23,623 bases of DNA from an uncultured Bacteroidales bacterium (GTDB lineage: Bacteria > Bacteroidota > Bacteroidia > Bacteroidales > Bacteroidaceae): positions 1 to 23,623 of the forward strand of contig CALEFD010000006.1 in NCBI GenBank assembly GCA_937876995.1, given 5' to 3'. The translations under genes and the position numbers were made by a program. The notes beneath the pieces are model-generated. The model did not search any database, had not been told where the DNA came from, and saw nothing but the letters and a program-made list of their open reading frames with translations. Positions 8,407 to 17,232 of the stretch are shown here, one piece after another (position 1 is the stretch's first letter; each line of letters starts with the position of its first letter).

Positions 8407-9068
8407 AATGTAGTCTCAATTAGTTTAGTCATATCAGGTATATATATTTCCTTTCTCTTTAACACAATAAGTCCACTTTCGGCCATATCATTCAGTTCGT
8501 TCGACACCTTCAGTCTGGTAGTATCCATCAAACCGGCCAAAGTATTCATCTTTATCTGCAAATACTTTTCACCATACTGCAGTTCAGACAATCCTTTAAC
8601 AAACCTGATTATACGTTCTCTCAAAGTAAACTCTTTTCTGCTCCATATAAACCTATCTACAACCTGCGCCTTACCGCTAAGCATATTCAACAGGTTCATT
8701 CCGCAAATATCATACTTATTCAATTCCGAATATACATACTGTTTATCAATAAGCAACACGCTAATATCGGTCTGAGCATAGTAATCATGATTAAATGTAG
8801 CCGACACGCCAAACATGGCAAATGGTTCCAGCAAAAAAGGAGCACCTATCACCTCTTTATATACGAACCCTGCCACAGCCGATTCTCTTGAACTGACAAC
8901 AGAACCATTTATCAGAAAGACAAAATCAGTGCATGCGCTACCTGCTTCTATAAATTTTGTTCCTGCCTTATATTTAATAAAGTTAAGTTTCAGTTTCATC
9001 AACAGAGCATCAAAATTCTGCTTTGTCATTCCCTGAAACAGGGGCAATTGTAATAACGTATCGTACAT
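8403..9068 (-). CDS. Crp/Fnr family transcriptional regulator
   Basis: The 221-residue protein has an N-terminal cyclic-nucleotide-binding-like beta barrel (about 5-115, YKAGTKFIEAGSACTDFVFLINGSV) and a long dimer helix. A C-terminal Crp-type winged helix covers about 150-215 (LAGLMDTTRLKVSNELNDMAESGLI). There is no N-terminal cysteine cluster, so it is not an iron-sulfur FNR. The canonical phosphate-binding arginine of CRP is not evident, so the ligand is unknown. It heads the leftward operon and is divergent from rubrerythrin, which makes a role in redox or oxygen stress control plausible but unproven. Confidence 0.88.
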   Translation of the reverse strand: MYDTLLQLPLFQGMTKQNFDALLMKLKLNFIKYKAGTKFIEAGSACTDFVFLINGSVVSSRESAVAGFVYKEVIGAPFLLEPFAMFGVSATFNHDYYAQTDISVLLIDKQYVYSELNKYDICGMNLLNMLSGKAQVVDRFIWSRKEFTLRERIIRFVKGLSELQYGEKYLQIKMNTLAGLMDTTRLKVSNELNDMAESGLIVLKRKEIYIPDMTKLIETTL

Positions 9069-9095
9069 TCTACTGTTGTTGCTATTTTATTTTTA

Positions 9096-9103
9096 CAAAG
9101 TTA
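9096..9103 (-). promoter_or_regulatory. -7 box of the Crp/Fnr-deaminase-protease operon
   Basis: Minus strand TAACTTTG matches TAnnTTTG exactly, 27 bases before the ATG of the regulator. Confidence 0.55.
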
Positions 9104-9189
9104 GTCATAAAGAGTTGATTTGTGAAAAAAGAGAAACTATTTTATTATTTTTTGTGATTTAAAATACACCGATAATAGAAAAATAACAC

Positions 9190-9197
9190 TATATTTG
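9190..9197 (+). promoter_or_regulatory. -7 box of the rubrerythrin operon
   Basis: TATATTTG matches TAnnTTTG exactly, 56 bases before the rubrerythrin ATG. No -33 TTTG at 19-21 bases is seen, which would suit a promoter that needs an activator. Confidence 0.5.
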
Positions 9198-9201
9198 AAA
9201 G

Positions 9202-9218
9202 CGAATAGTTTCTATTCG
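9202..9218 (+). promoter_or_regulatory. Inverted repeat in the rubrerythrin leader
   Basis: CGAATAG TTT CTATTCG is a perfect 7-bp inverted repeat with a 3-base centre. It sits immediately downstream of the -7 box, in or at the transcription start. It could be an operator for a dimeric repressor or a small 5' hairpin. Confidence 0.4.
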
Positions 9219-9253
9219 GCACAAGTATTGTTTAACAACAAATATTTAATAAT

Positions 9254-9793
9254 ATGAAAGAACTTAAAGGAACAAAGACAGAAGCTAATCTATGGACAGC
9301 TTTTGCAGGTGAATCACAGGCACGTAACAAATACACTTACTTTGCATCACAGGCAAAGAAAGAGGGTTATGTTCAGATTTCACAGTTGTTTGAAGAGACT
9401 GCAAACAACGAAAAAGAACACGCAAAAATCTGGTTCAAATTATTGAAAGGCATTGGCAGTACAGCTGAAAACCTGAAGGCTGCTGCAGAAGGCGAAAATT
9501 ACGAATGGACAGACATGTATGACGGCTTTGCAAAAGAGGCTGACGCAGAAGGTTTTGTAGAGATTGCTGCCCTGTTCAGAAGTGTTGCAGCCATTGAAAA
9601 AGAGCACGAAGAGAGATATCTCAAATTGCTTGAAAACCTTAACACAAACAGAGTATTTATTAGAGAAGACGTTGTTATATGGCACTGCACAAACTGCGGA
9701 CATATAGTAATAGGAAAAGAGGCTCCTGAACTCTGTCCTGTTTGCGCACACCCAAAGGCATACTTTAAAATCAAAGACGAATCTTATAAATAA
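9254..9793 (+). CDS. rbr: Rubrerythrin
   Basis: The 179-residue protein has an N-terminal ferritin-like diiron domain with metal ligands Glu20, Glu53/His56 (ExxH), Glu99 and Glu115/His118 (ExxH). A C-terminal rubredoxin domain has CTNC (145, 148) and CPVC (161, 164). Rubrerythrins reduce hydrogen peroxide in the cytoplasm of anaerobes, with electrons passing through the rubredoxin iron. It leads a rightward run with the NfeD-like and flotillin genes and is divergent from the Crp/Fnr regulator. Length and all ligands are normal. Confidence 0.96.
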   Translation: MKELKGTKTEANLWTAFAGESQARNKYTYFASQAKKEGYVQISQLFEETANNEKEHAKIWFKLLKGIGSTAENLKAAAEGENYEWTDMYDGFAKEADAEGFVEIAALFRSVAAIEKEHEERYLKLLENLNTNRVFIREDVVIWHCTNCGHIVIGKEAPELCPVCAHPKAYFKIKDESYK

Positions 9794-9801
9794 CATCTAA
9801 T

Positions 9802-10362
9802 ATGGTAGAGATTTTCAACTCTATGGATTCAGCATTAAAACTGTTCTGGATAATATCAGCCATAGCCAGTTTGGTATTTATTATTCAGACAGTTATGACA
9901 TTCATCGGTTTCGATGCAGATTCCGATGGTGACATAGGAATGATGGACGATGCCGGTTTCTCCGGAGTCTTCTCATTCCGCAACCTTATCAATTTCCTTT
10001 TGGGATATGGTTGGTCAGGTGTTGTATTCTATGACGACATCACAAACAAGTTTTGGCTCTACATAATATGTATTGCCATAGGTCTGGCATTTGTAACAGC
10101 CTTTGTAATCATCTTCAAAATGATGATGAAGCTTACTCACGACGGTTCATTCAAAATGAGTGAAGCCATAGGCGTAACAGGCAGTGTGTATCTGCGCATT
10201 CCTGCTTCCGGCAGCGGACGCGGAAAGGTACAGTTCAGCGTAAAAGGTTCTGTTCACGAAATAGATGCCATTACAGACGATGCATTAGAGATACCTACAG
10301 GTACAGTAGTAAAGATTGTAGAGGTCTTTGAAGGAGAATTGGTAAAAGTAGAACGAATTTAA
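9802..10362 (+). CDS. NfeD-like membrane protein with C-terminal OB fold
   Basis: This 186-residue protein has membrane segments at about 15-36, one short hydrophobic stretch at 55-77 and another at 84-107. An OB-fold-like soluble part follows at about 118-186 (AIGVTGSVYLRIPASGSGRGKV, VVKIVEVFEGELVKVERI). Short NfeD proteins commonly pair with flotillins, and the next gene 15 bases downstream is a flotillin. The pair probably acts together in membrane microdomain organisation. The gene starts eight bases after the rubrerythrin stop, which suggests one transcript. Confidence 0.82.
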   Translation: MVEIFNSMDSALKLFWIISAIASLVFIIQTVMTFIGFDADSDGDIGMMDDAGFSGVFSFRNLINFLLGYGWSGVVFYDDITNKFWLYIICIAIGLAFVTAFVIIFKMMMKLTHDGSFKMSEAIGVTGSVYLRIPASGSGRGKVQFSVKGSVHEIDAITDDALEIPTGTVVKIVEVFEGELVKVERI

Positions 10363-10377
10363 AAACAGTTTGATATT

Positions 10378-11754
10378 ATGTTAGATGCTTCACTTATAGT
10401 ACTCATTGCGGTAGTACTTGTATTTGTGCTGTTTGTAACCTTTATACGTCGTTACAAACGCTGTCCATCGGACAAAATTCTGGTAGTATATGGTAAGACA
10501 GGTGGCGGTTCTGCCAAATGTATCCATGGTGGTGGTAAGTTTGTATGGCCTGTAATTCAGGAATGTGCATATCTTAACCTTACACCTATATCTATTGACG
10601 CAAACCTGACCAACGCACTTAGCCGCCAGAACATTCGCGTGGACGTACCTTGCCGTTTTACAGTAGGTATATCAACAGAACCTGAAAGCATGAACAATGC
10701 TGCAGAACGTCTATTAGGACTTACTGCCGATGAAATTCAGGAACTTGCAAGAGATATTCTCTTTGGTCAGTTACGTCTGGTTATTGCCACAATGACTATC
10801 GAAGAGATTAACTCGGACCGCGACACATTCCTGGAAAACATCTCTAAAAACGTAGAGGTGGAATTAAAGAAAATCGGTCTCCGTCTTATCAACGTAAACG
10901 TAACCGATATCAAAGACGAATCGGGCTACATTCAGGCATTAGGTAAAGAGGCTGCTGCAAAGGCTATCAACGAAGCTAAAGTCAGCGTAGCAGAACAGGA
11001 CAGAAATGGTGAAATAGGTAAAGCAGAGGCAGTAAAAGAGACTCGTATCCGTACATCACAGGCTAATGCTGTGGCTGTACAGGGTGAAAACGCCGCAAAA
11101 ATTGACATTGCCAATTCTGATGCTGTACGTAGAGAAAAAGAGGCAGAAGCAAACCGTCTGGCTGTAACAGCTGAAAAGGTTCAGCAGGCTAAAGCTTTGC
11201 AGGATGCATATTTGGCAGAACGCGATGCAGAAAATGCCCGTGCAGAACGTGAACGTTCTACTTTGCAGGCAAACGTATTGGTAAGCCAGGAGGTAGATAA
11301 GCAGAGAGTTATTGTAGAAGCTGAAGCAGAAGCAGAAATGCTGCGTGTACGTGCAAAGGGTGAAGCCGATGCTATTTACGCAAAGATGGAAGCAGAAGCT
11401 AAGGGTTACTACGAAATTCTTACCAAGCAGGCTGCAGGTTACGACAAGATGGTACAGGCTGCAGGAGGCGATGCTGCCAAAGCATTTATGCTGCTTATGT
11501 CTGAAAAGATGCCTGAACTTGTCAAGACTCAGGTTGAGGCCATCAAGGGTGTTAACATTGACCACGTTACAGTTTGGGATTCAGGTAACAATGGCGACGG
11601 AAAGGGTTCTACAGCCAATTTCCTTAGTGGCTTGATGAAATCTGTTCCACCTATGTCAGACCTATTCGATTTGGCAGGTTTAAGTCTTCCTGAATATCTG
11701 GCAAAGAAAAAGGAGGAACCTGCAAAAGCAGAAGAAGCTGAAGTTGTAGAATAA
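10378..11754 (+). CDS. Flotillin-like SPFH-domain protein
   Basis: The 458-residue protein has an N-terminal membrane anchor (about 4-24). An SPFH/band-7 domain (about 27-200: VVYGKTGGGSAKCIHGGGKF in part, NIRVDVPCRFTVGI, LFGQLRLVIATMTIEEINSDRD) follows, then a long Ala/Glu-rich coiled coil (about 200-375) and a C-terminal tail. This is the FloT/YuaG architecture: a bacterial scaffold of ordered membrane domains. It follows the NfeD-like gene by 15 bases, the usual partnership. Transcription is closed by the strong hairpin at 11776-11817. Confidence 0.92.
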   Translation: MLDASLIVLIAVVLVFVLFVTFIRRYKRCPSDKILVVYGKTGGGSAKCIHGGGKFVWPVIQECAYLNLTPISIDANLTNALSRQNIRVDVPCRFTVGISTEPESMNNAAERLLGLTADEIQELARDILFGQLRLVIATMTIEEINSDRDTFLENISKNVEVELKKIGLRLINVNVTDIKDESGYIQALGKEAAAKAINEAKVSVAEQDRNGEIGKAEAVKETRIRTSQANAVAVQGENAAKIDIANSDAVRREKEAEANRLAVTAEKVQQAKALQDAYLAERDAENARAERERSTLQANVLVSQEVDKQRVIVEAEAEAEMLRVRAKGEADAIYAKMEAEAKGYYEILTKQAAGYDKMVQAAGGDAAKAFMLLMSEKMPELVKTQVEAIKGVNIDHVTVWDSGNNGDGKGSTANFLSGLMKSVPPMSDLFDLAGLSLPEYLAKKKEEPAKAEEAEVVE

Positions 11755-11775
11755 ATTACTACACAACATAAACCA

Positions 11776-11817
11776 AGAGTGCGCCTTGCTACATTAAGCC
11801 TGGCGCACTCTATTTTT
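11776..11817. terminator. Rho-independent terminator between flotillin and GH5 genes
   Basis: AGAGTGCGCC (11776-11785) and GGCGCACTCT (11802-11811) form a perfect 10-bp stem with a 16-base loop, followed on the plus strand by ATTTTTG. It lies 21 bases after the flotillin stop. It probably also serves the convergent GH5 gene, though the minus strand has only a weak T-run. Confidence 0.88.
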
Positions 11818-11836
11818 GTTCCACTAAGTATTGTTC

Positions 11837-12832
11837 TTATTTCTTGCTCTGTAAATATGCCTTAAAGAAACGTCCCTGTGTTGATGGAGTAAAGTCCCAA
11901 TCATCAATAAGTGTTGGAGACCAGCTGGTATCAAAGCACCATAATGTGAAAGATATTCCTTTCTCTTCAAAATACTTTGTAATATGTTCACCATAAACAG
12001 GAGTTGATATTACAGGTACATGAGCACCACGTTCATTTTCCAGACAAAAGCCTACTTCAGTACAGATAACAGGATATGTATCGGCCACATAACCAAAGTC
12101 CTTCTCCCACTGTTCTTCCCAAGGCTGTTCACGTTTCATAGGATATGGATGCGATACATATGCCACATTTGGACGGTCAATAGGAGCTGTTGCTACCGGA
12201 GTTAAATCGTAAGCCCAGTTAAAACCTGCACACAAACAAACAGCAGCAGGATTATATGCGCGTACAGTATCAATAATCTGTTCCTGTAATGCTTTCCACT
12301 CTTCCCAAGTACAGTTTCCGGTTCCACCTGTTACCGTTGGTTCATTGAACAGTTCGTACAGAGCAACTGTCGGTTCGTCTTTATATCTTTGGGCTACAGT
12401 ACGCCAGAATTTGAATGTCTCGGCTTTTGTAGTGTTATACATTGCTGATGTATATTTCTCCTCCTTCAAATTACCTATAGAGTGCCAGTCCATTATCACA
12501 TACATATTGTACTTTTTAGCCCACTCTATACCCTGGTCCATTGCTGCAAATGTCTCTTCCCAACCCATACTATTCAGGTTCGATGGATGTACAGCAAAAC
12601 GTACTATGTTAGCGCCCCAGTCTGCAGCTTCTGCAAAATAGCGTTCATTCCATTGGCCTTCGCGTACCAATTTGACCGGATCTGAATAACACAGTCCGCG
12701 GAAAATAATTTCGTTACCCTGAGGGTCAATAAATTTGTTACCCTCCACTCTTACTCTGCCTTTGTACGGATCTGGTGTGCATGCCACCATCAATGCTGCT
12801 AATACAGCTAATAGGATTGCTGATTTTTTCAT
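11837..12832 (-). CDS. Glycoside hydrolase family 5 lipoprotein (endo-beta-glucanase-like)
   Basis: The 331-residue protein has a lipoprotein signal peptide (MKKSAILLAVLAALMVAC, Cys18) and a complete GH5 barrel. The acid/base is Glu164 (LFNEPT) and the nucleophile Glu259 (CTEVGF). Other conserved residues are His117 (DWHS), His228 (SHPY) and Trp298. GH5 enzymes of this type cleave beta-1,4-linked glucans or mannans; substrate and subfamily cannot be decided by eye. No carbohydrate-binding module is present and no SusC/D genes are nearby. A degenerate -7 box (TAACTTTA, one base off) lies about 30 bases upstream of the ATG. Confidence 0.9.
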   Translation of the reverse strand: MKKSAILLAVLAALMVACTPDPYKGRVRVEGNKFIDPQGNEIIFRGLCYSDPVKLVREGQWNERYFAEAADWGANIVRFAVHPSNLNSMGWEETFAAMDQGIEWAKKYNMYVIMDWHSIGNLKEEKYTSAMYNTTKAETFKFWRTVAQRYKDEPTVALYELFNEPTVTGGTGNCTWEEWKALQEQIIDTVRAYNPAAVCLCAGFNWAYDLTPVATAPIDRPNVAYVSHPYPMKREQPWEEQWEKDFGYVADTYPVICTEVGFCLENERGAHVPVISTPVYGEHITKYFEEKGISFTLWCFDTSWSPTLIDDWDFTPSTQGRFFKAYLQSKK

Positions 12833-12940
12833 ACTGTTAATTGGTTAGTAATTTTATTTTGCCGTAAAGTTAGAGTATAAAATGTAAAAAAGTTACTATT
12901 TTGCTAAAAAACTAAATTTGTGATAGAACCAATAGACAAA

Positions 12941-14677
12941 CTATTTGTTGATAAATCCACGTTCAAGGTCCTGCGAGACATTTATCATAAAATCTCCCAT
13001 TCTCTCGTAAGCGTTGATTATATCCATATAATAGACACCGGTCTGATAGTTCTTACCATCTCTATCAATATCTTCAATCATAGCATCACGGTAATCATTT
13101 CTCAGTGAATTGAGAGTATCTTCCGCTGAATAAGCATTTGATATGTTGGTAAGTTCACCCTTGCGGGCTGCTATTAAGTTTTCAATCATCACATCGTATG
13201 CCACAGTTACAGCATCGGCCATTGTATTAAGGTTTTTAACTGCATCTGCATCGAACTTCTTATTGTGAATATTCTTTCTTGACAATATACGACTAATTGT
13301 TTCGCAAGAATCACCCAACGATTCCAATTCACCAATAATTTTATACATCGATTTTATCTTAATAGATGTATTTTCACTCACCGCTTCGGCAGAAACTCCA
13401 TTAAGGAATGCTGCAATCTCATATTCTATACTGTCAGAGATCTCTTCATATTTAACAAGCTTGCTTCGCAACTCTTCAAATTTATCACTATCGGCTTCGT
13501 TTATTGCATTCTGTGCATAATTAGCTCCGTTTTTTGATATATTGGCAAAATGAATAATCTCTTCAAAAGCTTGCTCAACAGATAATTCCGGAGTAGCAAG
13601 TGGACCTGCCGAAATATATTTTAGTCTGAACACCTCTTTTTCCTGGTTTTTTGGTGTTGGAATAATCCAGCTTACAGCTTGTGCTATCCATTTGGTGAAC
13701 CAAATCAATATAATAGTATTTGTCAGATTAAACAGTGTATGCAGCATTGACAGGCCATACAAAGCTGCTGTACCTTCCGGCGAATTTGAGTCTGTAACCA
13801 CAAAGCCATCGGCAGCAGGATTGGGCAGTCCAAACAAGTGTTCTGTAATAGTTCCTACCAACTGCAAAAATGGCTTATAAAGAATCAATGCCCAAAGAAC
13901 ACCGAATACGTTGAAAATTGTATGCGACAATGCAGCACGTTTAGCTTGCGTATTACCTACCGAAGCAGCTATATTAGCAGTAATTGTAGTTCCTATATTT
14001 TCACCCAAAACCATTGCACAAGCCATTTCAAATGGAATCCAGCCCATACTCAGCATAATAAGCGTAATAGCCATTGTAGCTGATGACGATTGCAACACTA
14101 AAGTCAATATAGTACCAAAGGCAAGGAACAAAAGTACAGAACTAAAACCGCGAGCAGACCAAGAGGTTACAAAATCCAATACCTGAGGTGTTTCTCTTAG
14201 GTCCGGCACAGAATCTTTCATTAATGATAGTCCCAAGAACAAAAGTGAAAATCCCACTATTAGTTCACCAATATTCTTGCGCTTATCTTTTTTTGAATTT
14301 GAGAATAAGAATCCAAACAGCATCAACGGAACTGCAAGCAGGGAGATATCGGCCTTAAAACCTAACCAGGACACCATCCAGGCAGTCACTGTTGTACCTA
14401 TGTTAGCGCCCATAATCACACCTATAGCTTGCGCTAAAGTCAAAAGACCGGCATTGACGAAACTGACTACCATTACCGTTGTAGCCGACGAAGACTGAAT
14501 AACTGTAGTAATACCCAATCCTGTCATAACCCCTTTAAACGGATTTGATGTCATAGCAGACAAGAATCCCCTTAACTTCTCTCCTGCAGCCTTTTGCAGA
14601 CCGGAACTCATCAGATTCATTCCGTATAGGAACATACCCAATGCTCCTAACAACGTAAATATTTGCAATATACCCAT
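12941..14677 (-). CDS. Na+/phosphate cotransporter family protein with C-terminal PhoU-like domain
   Basis: The 578-residue inner-membrane protein has two inverted NptA-type repeats: QSSSATT (61-67) with GANIGTT (90-96), and QSSSAT (196-201) with GENIGTT (225-231). About eight or nine membrane segments lie before residue 345. The remaining 200 or so residues are helical and PhoU-like. It should import phosphate with sodium, or export it, with the PhoU-like tail as a regulatory element. It is divergent from a two-component system, which suggests phosphate-linked regulation by context only. The ATG at 14677 begins the first membrane segment directly. Confidence 0.93.
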   Translation of the reverse strand: MGILQIFTLLGALGMFLYGMNLMSSGLQKAAGEKLRGFLSAMTSNPFKGVMTGLGITTVIQSSSATTVMVVSFVNAGLLTLAQAIGVIMGANIGTTVTAWMVSWLGFKADISLLAVPLMLFGFLFSNSKKDKRKNIGELIVGFSLLFLGLSLMKDSVPDLRETPQVLDFVTSWSARGFSSVLLFLAFGTILTLVLQSSSATMAITLIMLSMGWIPFEMACAMVLGENIGTTITANIAASVGNTQAKRAALSHTIFNVFGVLWALILYKPFLQLVGTITEHLFGLPNPAADGFVVTDSNSPEGTAALYGLSMLHTLFNLTNTIILIWFTKWIAQAVSWIIPTPKNQEKEVFRLKYISAGPLATPELSVEQAFEEIIHFANISKNGANYAQNAINEADSDKFEELRSKLVKYEEISDSIEYEIAAFLNGVSAEAVSENTSIKIKSMYKIIGELESLGDSCETISRILSRKNIHNKKFDADAVKNLNTMADAVTVAYDVMIENLIAARKGELTNISNAYSAEDTLNSLRNDYRDAMIEDIDRDGKNYQTGVYYMDIINAYERMGDFMINVSQDLERGFINK

Positions 14678-14720
14678 AAATATTTTTTAAAATCTCGGTT
14701 GCAAAGTAAATGCAAACATG

Positions 14721-14773
14721 TTTCAAAAATATTTCAAACAGGTTATGCTTATGTTAAAGTTTCTTTTGTTAAA
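14721..14773. promoter_or_regulatory. Direct repeats between transporter and response regulator genes
   Basis: TTTCAAA occurs at 14721-14727 and 14732-14738, an 11-base period, and GTTAAA at 14753 and 14768. Direct repeats with an 11-base period are the arrangement bound by OmpR/PhoB-type regulators. This could be a binding site for the response regulator encoded next to it, but AT-rich sequence makes chance repeats common. Confidence 0.3.
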
Positions 14774-14846
14774 TGCAGGTAACATGAAAAATATTACATT
14801 TTTATTAAATTTCATTTTGTATGGTATGCAGTTCGTTTTTTCTAAA

Positions 14847-14854
14847 TATTTTTG
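14847..14854 (+). promoter_or_regulatory. -7 box of the two-component operon
   Basis: TATTTTTG matches TAnnTTTG, 26 bases before the response regulator ATG. No well-spaced -33 box is seen. Confidence 0.45.
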
Positions 14855-14880
14855 TCGCGCAATAACATACATGTAAGAAT

Positions 14881-15579
14881 ATGGCTACAGAACGTATATT
14901 GATAGTAGATGACGAAGAGACCCTGTGCGAAGTCTTGAAACTCAATCTTGAAAACGAAGGCTATGATGTTGATACAGCATTAAGTGCAGAAGAGGCTCTT
15001 AAGTTGGAACTTACCAGATACTCCTTAATACTCCTTGACATAATGATGGGAGAAATTAGTGGAATCAAGATGGCAAAAATGCTAAAAGCAGATGTCACTA
15101 CAGCAGATATACCCATTATATTTTGTACAGCCCGCGATACAGAAGATGACATGGTTATGGGTTTGAATCTTGGTGCAGACGATTACATAATGAAACCATA
15201 TACAATTCGAAATGTAATAGCCCGCGTAAAAAGTGTATTAAGACGATCGTCAGGACATAATAAACCTATTATCAAAGAGGAGAAACCAAACATCTTAACA
15301 GTAGATGGATTGCAACTTGATCTGGAATTCAAACGTTGTATTGTTGATGGAGAAGAGGTAAAACTTGCGCGCAAAGAGTTTGAATTGTTGTCATATTTAA
15401 TATCTCACAGAGGCAAAATATGTTCACGCGAACAGATACTTAGCCATGTATGGAGTGATGAAGTAATTGTTCTGGACCGCACCATAGATGTAAACATAAC
15501 CCGTTTACGTTCAAAAATTGGAACTTACGGTTCATATATAGTAACTCGTTCAGGTTTTGGTTATGGTTTCCGCGATTAA
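14881..15579 (+). CDS. OmpR/PhoB-family response regulator
   Basis: The 232-residue protein has a receiver domain (about 4-120) with Asp10/Asp11, phosphoacceptor Asp53 (LLDIMM), Thr83 and Lys105 (MKPYT). A C-terminal winged helix (about 135-230, LARKEFELLSYLISHRGKICSREQILSHVW, read in pieces, and TIDVNITRLRSKIG) completes it. It should bind DNA as a dimer when phosphorylated by the overlapping histidine kinase. The divergent phosphate transporter gene makes a PhoB-like role plausible. No specific orthologue can be named from sequence alone. Confidence 0.93.
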   Translation: MATERILIVDDEETLCEVLKLNLENEGYDVDTALSAEEALKLELTRYSLILLDIMMGEISGIKMAKMLKADVTTADIPIIFCTARDTEDDMVMGLNLGADDYIMKPYTIRNVIARVKSVLRRSSGHNKPIIKEEKPNILTVDGLQLDLEFKRCIVDGEEVKLARKEFELLSYLISHRGKICSREQILSHVWSDEVIVLDRTIDVNITRLRSKIGTYGSYIVTRSGFGYGFRD

Positions 15580-16999
15580 ATTATCTTACCACAAGCGACT
15601 GTTTTTTATACTGCTTGCCTTCTCCTGGACCATTATATTATGCTTTATAGGATTCCAATACATACGAGAAAAACAGTATAAATCAGATTTCTTAAATGCA
15701 CAGCTTCAGATGTATAACAGACATATACTTGAAGTTGTAGAAGATGGATTATCATACGAAGAGTATATATCAACACACCCAAAACCATTTGATAATCTTC
15801 GTATCAGCATAATAACTCTGTCCGGCGATGTTATTTATGACAATATGATTTCATTGGACGCACTTGACAATCACAGCCATCGTCCGGAAATTGCAGCCGC
15901 ACTAAAAAATGGATTTGGGCATCATATAGGAAGACTATCGTCAAGTGATGGTCGGGAATATTTTTACTCTGCCACAAAAGGCAAGCAAACTATAATCAGA
16001 ACCGCTATTCCCTACTCGGCCACACTGAAGGAAATACTTAAAGCCGATTGGAATTTCTTAGGAATAATGATTATCATCAGTTTCGTAATGAGTGTTTTGG
16101 CATATTTTGCCACAAGAAGACTTGGTAAAACCATAGAACGACTGAACAGATTTGCAGCTAAAGCTAAAAAAGGAGAAGTATTTGACGAACATGAACCATT
16201 CCCAAACGATGAACTTGGTTCCATTTCCAACCACATTATACAACTTTATGCCCAATGGCAACAAACCATTAAAGACAGAGATATAGCCTATGAAGCAACT
16301 TTGCGTGAAGAACAAGAGAAAATGCGAATTAAGCGTCAGCTGACCAACAACATAAATCATGAATTAAAAACGCCTGTCGCATCCATACAAGTTTGTCTTG
16401 AAACCCTGCTTTCAGGCATTAACATAAGCGAAGAGAAACGTCAGGAACTCATTGAAAGATGCTACACCAACAATGAACGCCTAAGAAGATTACTTGCCGA
16501 TGTATCACTCATTACAAGAATGGAAGATGGAAGCGCACTTATAGATAAGGAAGAAGTTGTTATAAACGATATCTTATGCGATATTGCCAATGAATTGGAG
16601 ATAATGCCTGACGAAGAACGCATGACTCTACATGCCAACTTTAACGAACGGGTAATAGTGGAAGGCAATCTGTCGCTCATTGGTTCTATATTCCGTAACC
16701 TTACCGAAAACGCAATAGCATATTCAGAAGGAAAAAACATATACATATCACTTATTGACAATAATGACAACGAATGTCATATTAGCTTTGAAGACGATGG
16801 CATTGGCGTAGAAGAGAAACACTTAAATCGTCTGTTTGAACGTTTTTACCGGGTTGACAAAGGACGTTCCAGACAAAAAGGCGGCACCGGACTTGGTCTG
16901 GCCATTGTCAAACATGCCGTACAGTTTCATGGAGGAACTATAACCGCCTGCAACCGCCCCGACGGCGGCCTGCGCTTTGACTTCACCCTAAAAAAATAG
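15563..16999 (+). CDS. Membrane sensor histidine kinase
   Basis: I chose the ATG at 15563 (478 residues); a TTG six bases earlier is also open. The start lies inside the last codons of the response regulator, so translation is coupled. Membrane segments are at about 12-31 and 165-182, enclosing a periplasmic sensor of about 130 residues. HAMP-like and coiled linker regions run to about 255. The phosphoacceptor is His266 (NINHELKTP), the N box is NLTENAI (Asn383), and the ATP-lid motifs are DDGIG (411-415) and GTGLG (441-445). It is a complete orthodox kinase and should phosphorylate its overlapping partner. The signal is unknown. Confidence 0.93.
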   Translation: MVSAIKLSYHKRLFFILLAFSWTIILCFIGFQYIREKQYKSDFLNAQLQMYNRHILEVVEDGLSYEEYISTHPKPFDNLRISIITLSGDVIYDNMISLDALDNHSHRPEIAAALKNGFGHHIGRLSSSDGREYFYSATKGKQTIIRTAIPYSATLKEILKADWNFLGIMIIISFVMSVLAYFATRRLGKTIERLNRFAAKAKKGEVFDEHEPFPNDELGSISNHIIQLYAQWQQTIKDRDIAYEATLREEQEKMRIKRQLTNNINHELKTPVASIQVCLETLLSGINISEEKRQELIERCYTNNERLRRLLADVSLITRMEDGSALIDKEEVVINDILCDIANELEIMPDEERMTLHANFNERVIVEGNLSLIGSIFRNLTENAIAYSEGKNIYISLIDNNDNECHISFEDDGIGVEEKHLNRLFERFYRVDKGRSRQKGGTGLGLAIVKHAVQFHGGTITACNRPDGGLRFDFTLKK

Positions 17000-17061
17000 A
17001 ATAACAGTTTGGAACATCCTTTGCGTGAGTGCTTTAGAGTGATGTTTTCGGTAATTTGGCA

Positions 17062-17143
17062 TGGTGAATTCAAATTACAATTGCAATTGAATTCTTCAGG
17101 CAAAAAACATATTGCATTTAAATGTCGAATATAGAAATTCAAC
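17062..17143. repeat. Dispersed AT-rich repeat, copy A (IS30-end-like)
   Basis: It begins GGTGAATTCAAATTACAATT and contains a 35-base core (17096-17130) that matches the cores of copies D and F with five differences. Read in reverse, the core has the pattern ATTC.ACATTTAAATGCAATA, which resembles the TTCAA..GCAA ends of IS30-family elements. Two facing ends appear joined head to head. Confidence 0.6.
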
Positions 17144-17178
17144 TTAGATACCTGTATTAAAAAGCGGAAGTATTATAC
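17142..17178 (+). repeat. Left arm of the long inverted repeat around the abiE-like cassette
   Basis: These 37 bases, beginning ACTTAGATACCTGTATTAAA, recur as reverse complement at 19217-19254 with a single inserted base. The arms enclose the whole abiE-like operon. Confidence 0.85.
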
Positions 17179-17232
17179 GAATAGCCAACGATGAGAATTT
17201 GAGCCATCTGTTGCAGAAGAAGTAATTTTTAA

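Larger units (their letters stand above)
17000..17232. other. Gene-free junction between the conserved core and the accessory region
   Basis: No gene or clear terminator follows the kinase. From 17062 on, the stretch is repeat material: a composite GGTGAATTC repeat (17062-17143) running into the left arm of a long inverted repeat (17142-17178). Then 55 bases with no recognised signal precede the promoter palindrome. Confidence 0.7.

Noticed and set aside
9440..9796. Minus-strand open frames opposite rubrerythrin
   Set aside because: The plus-strand protein has all metal ligands of rubrerythrin; the reverse translation shows no domain.
10932..11565. Long minus-strand open frames opposite the flotillin gene
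   Set aside because: They mirror the Ala/Glu-rich coiled coil, have cysteine- and serine-rich translations of no known family and no start signals.
16058..16360. Minus-strand open frame in the histidine kinase gene
   Set aside because: It overlaps the second membrane segment and linker of a complete kinase and has no family resemblance.
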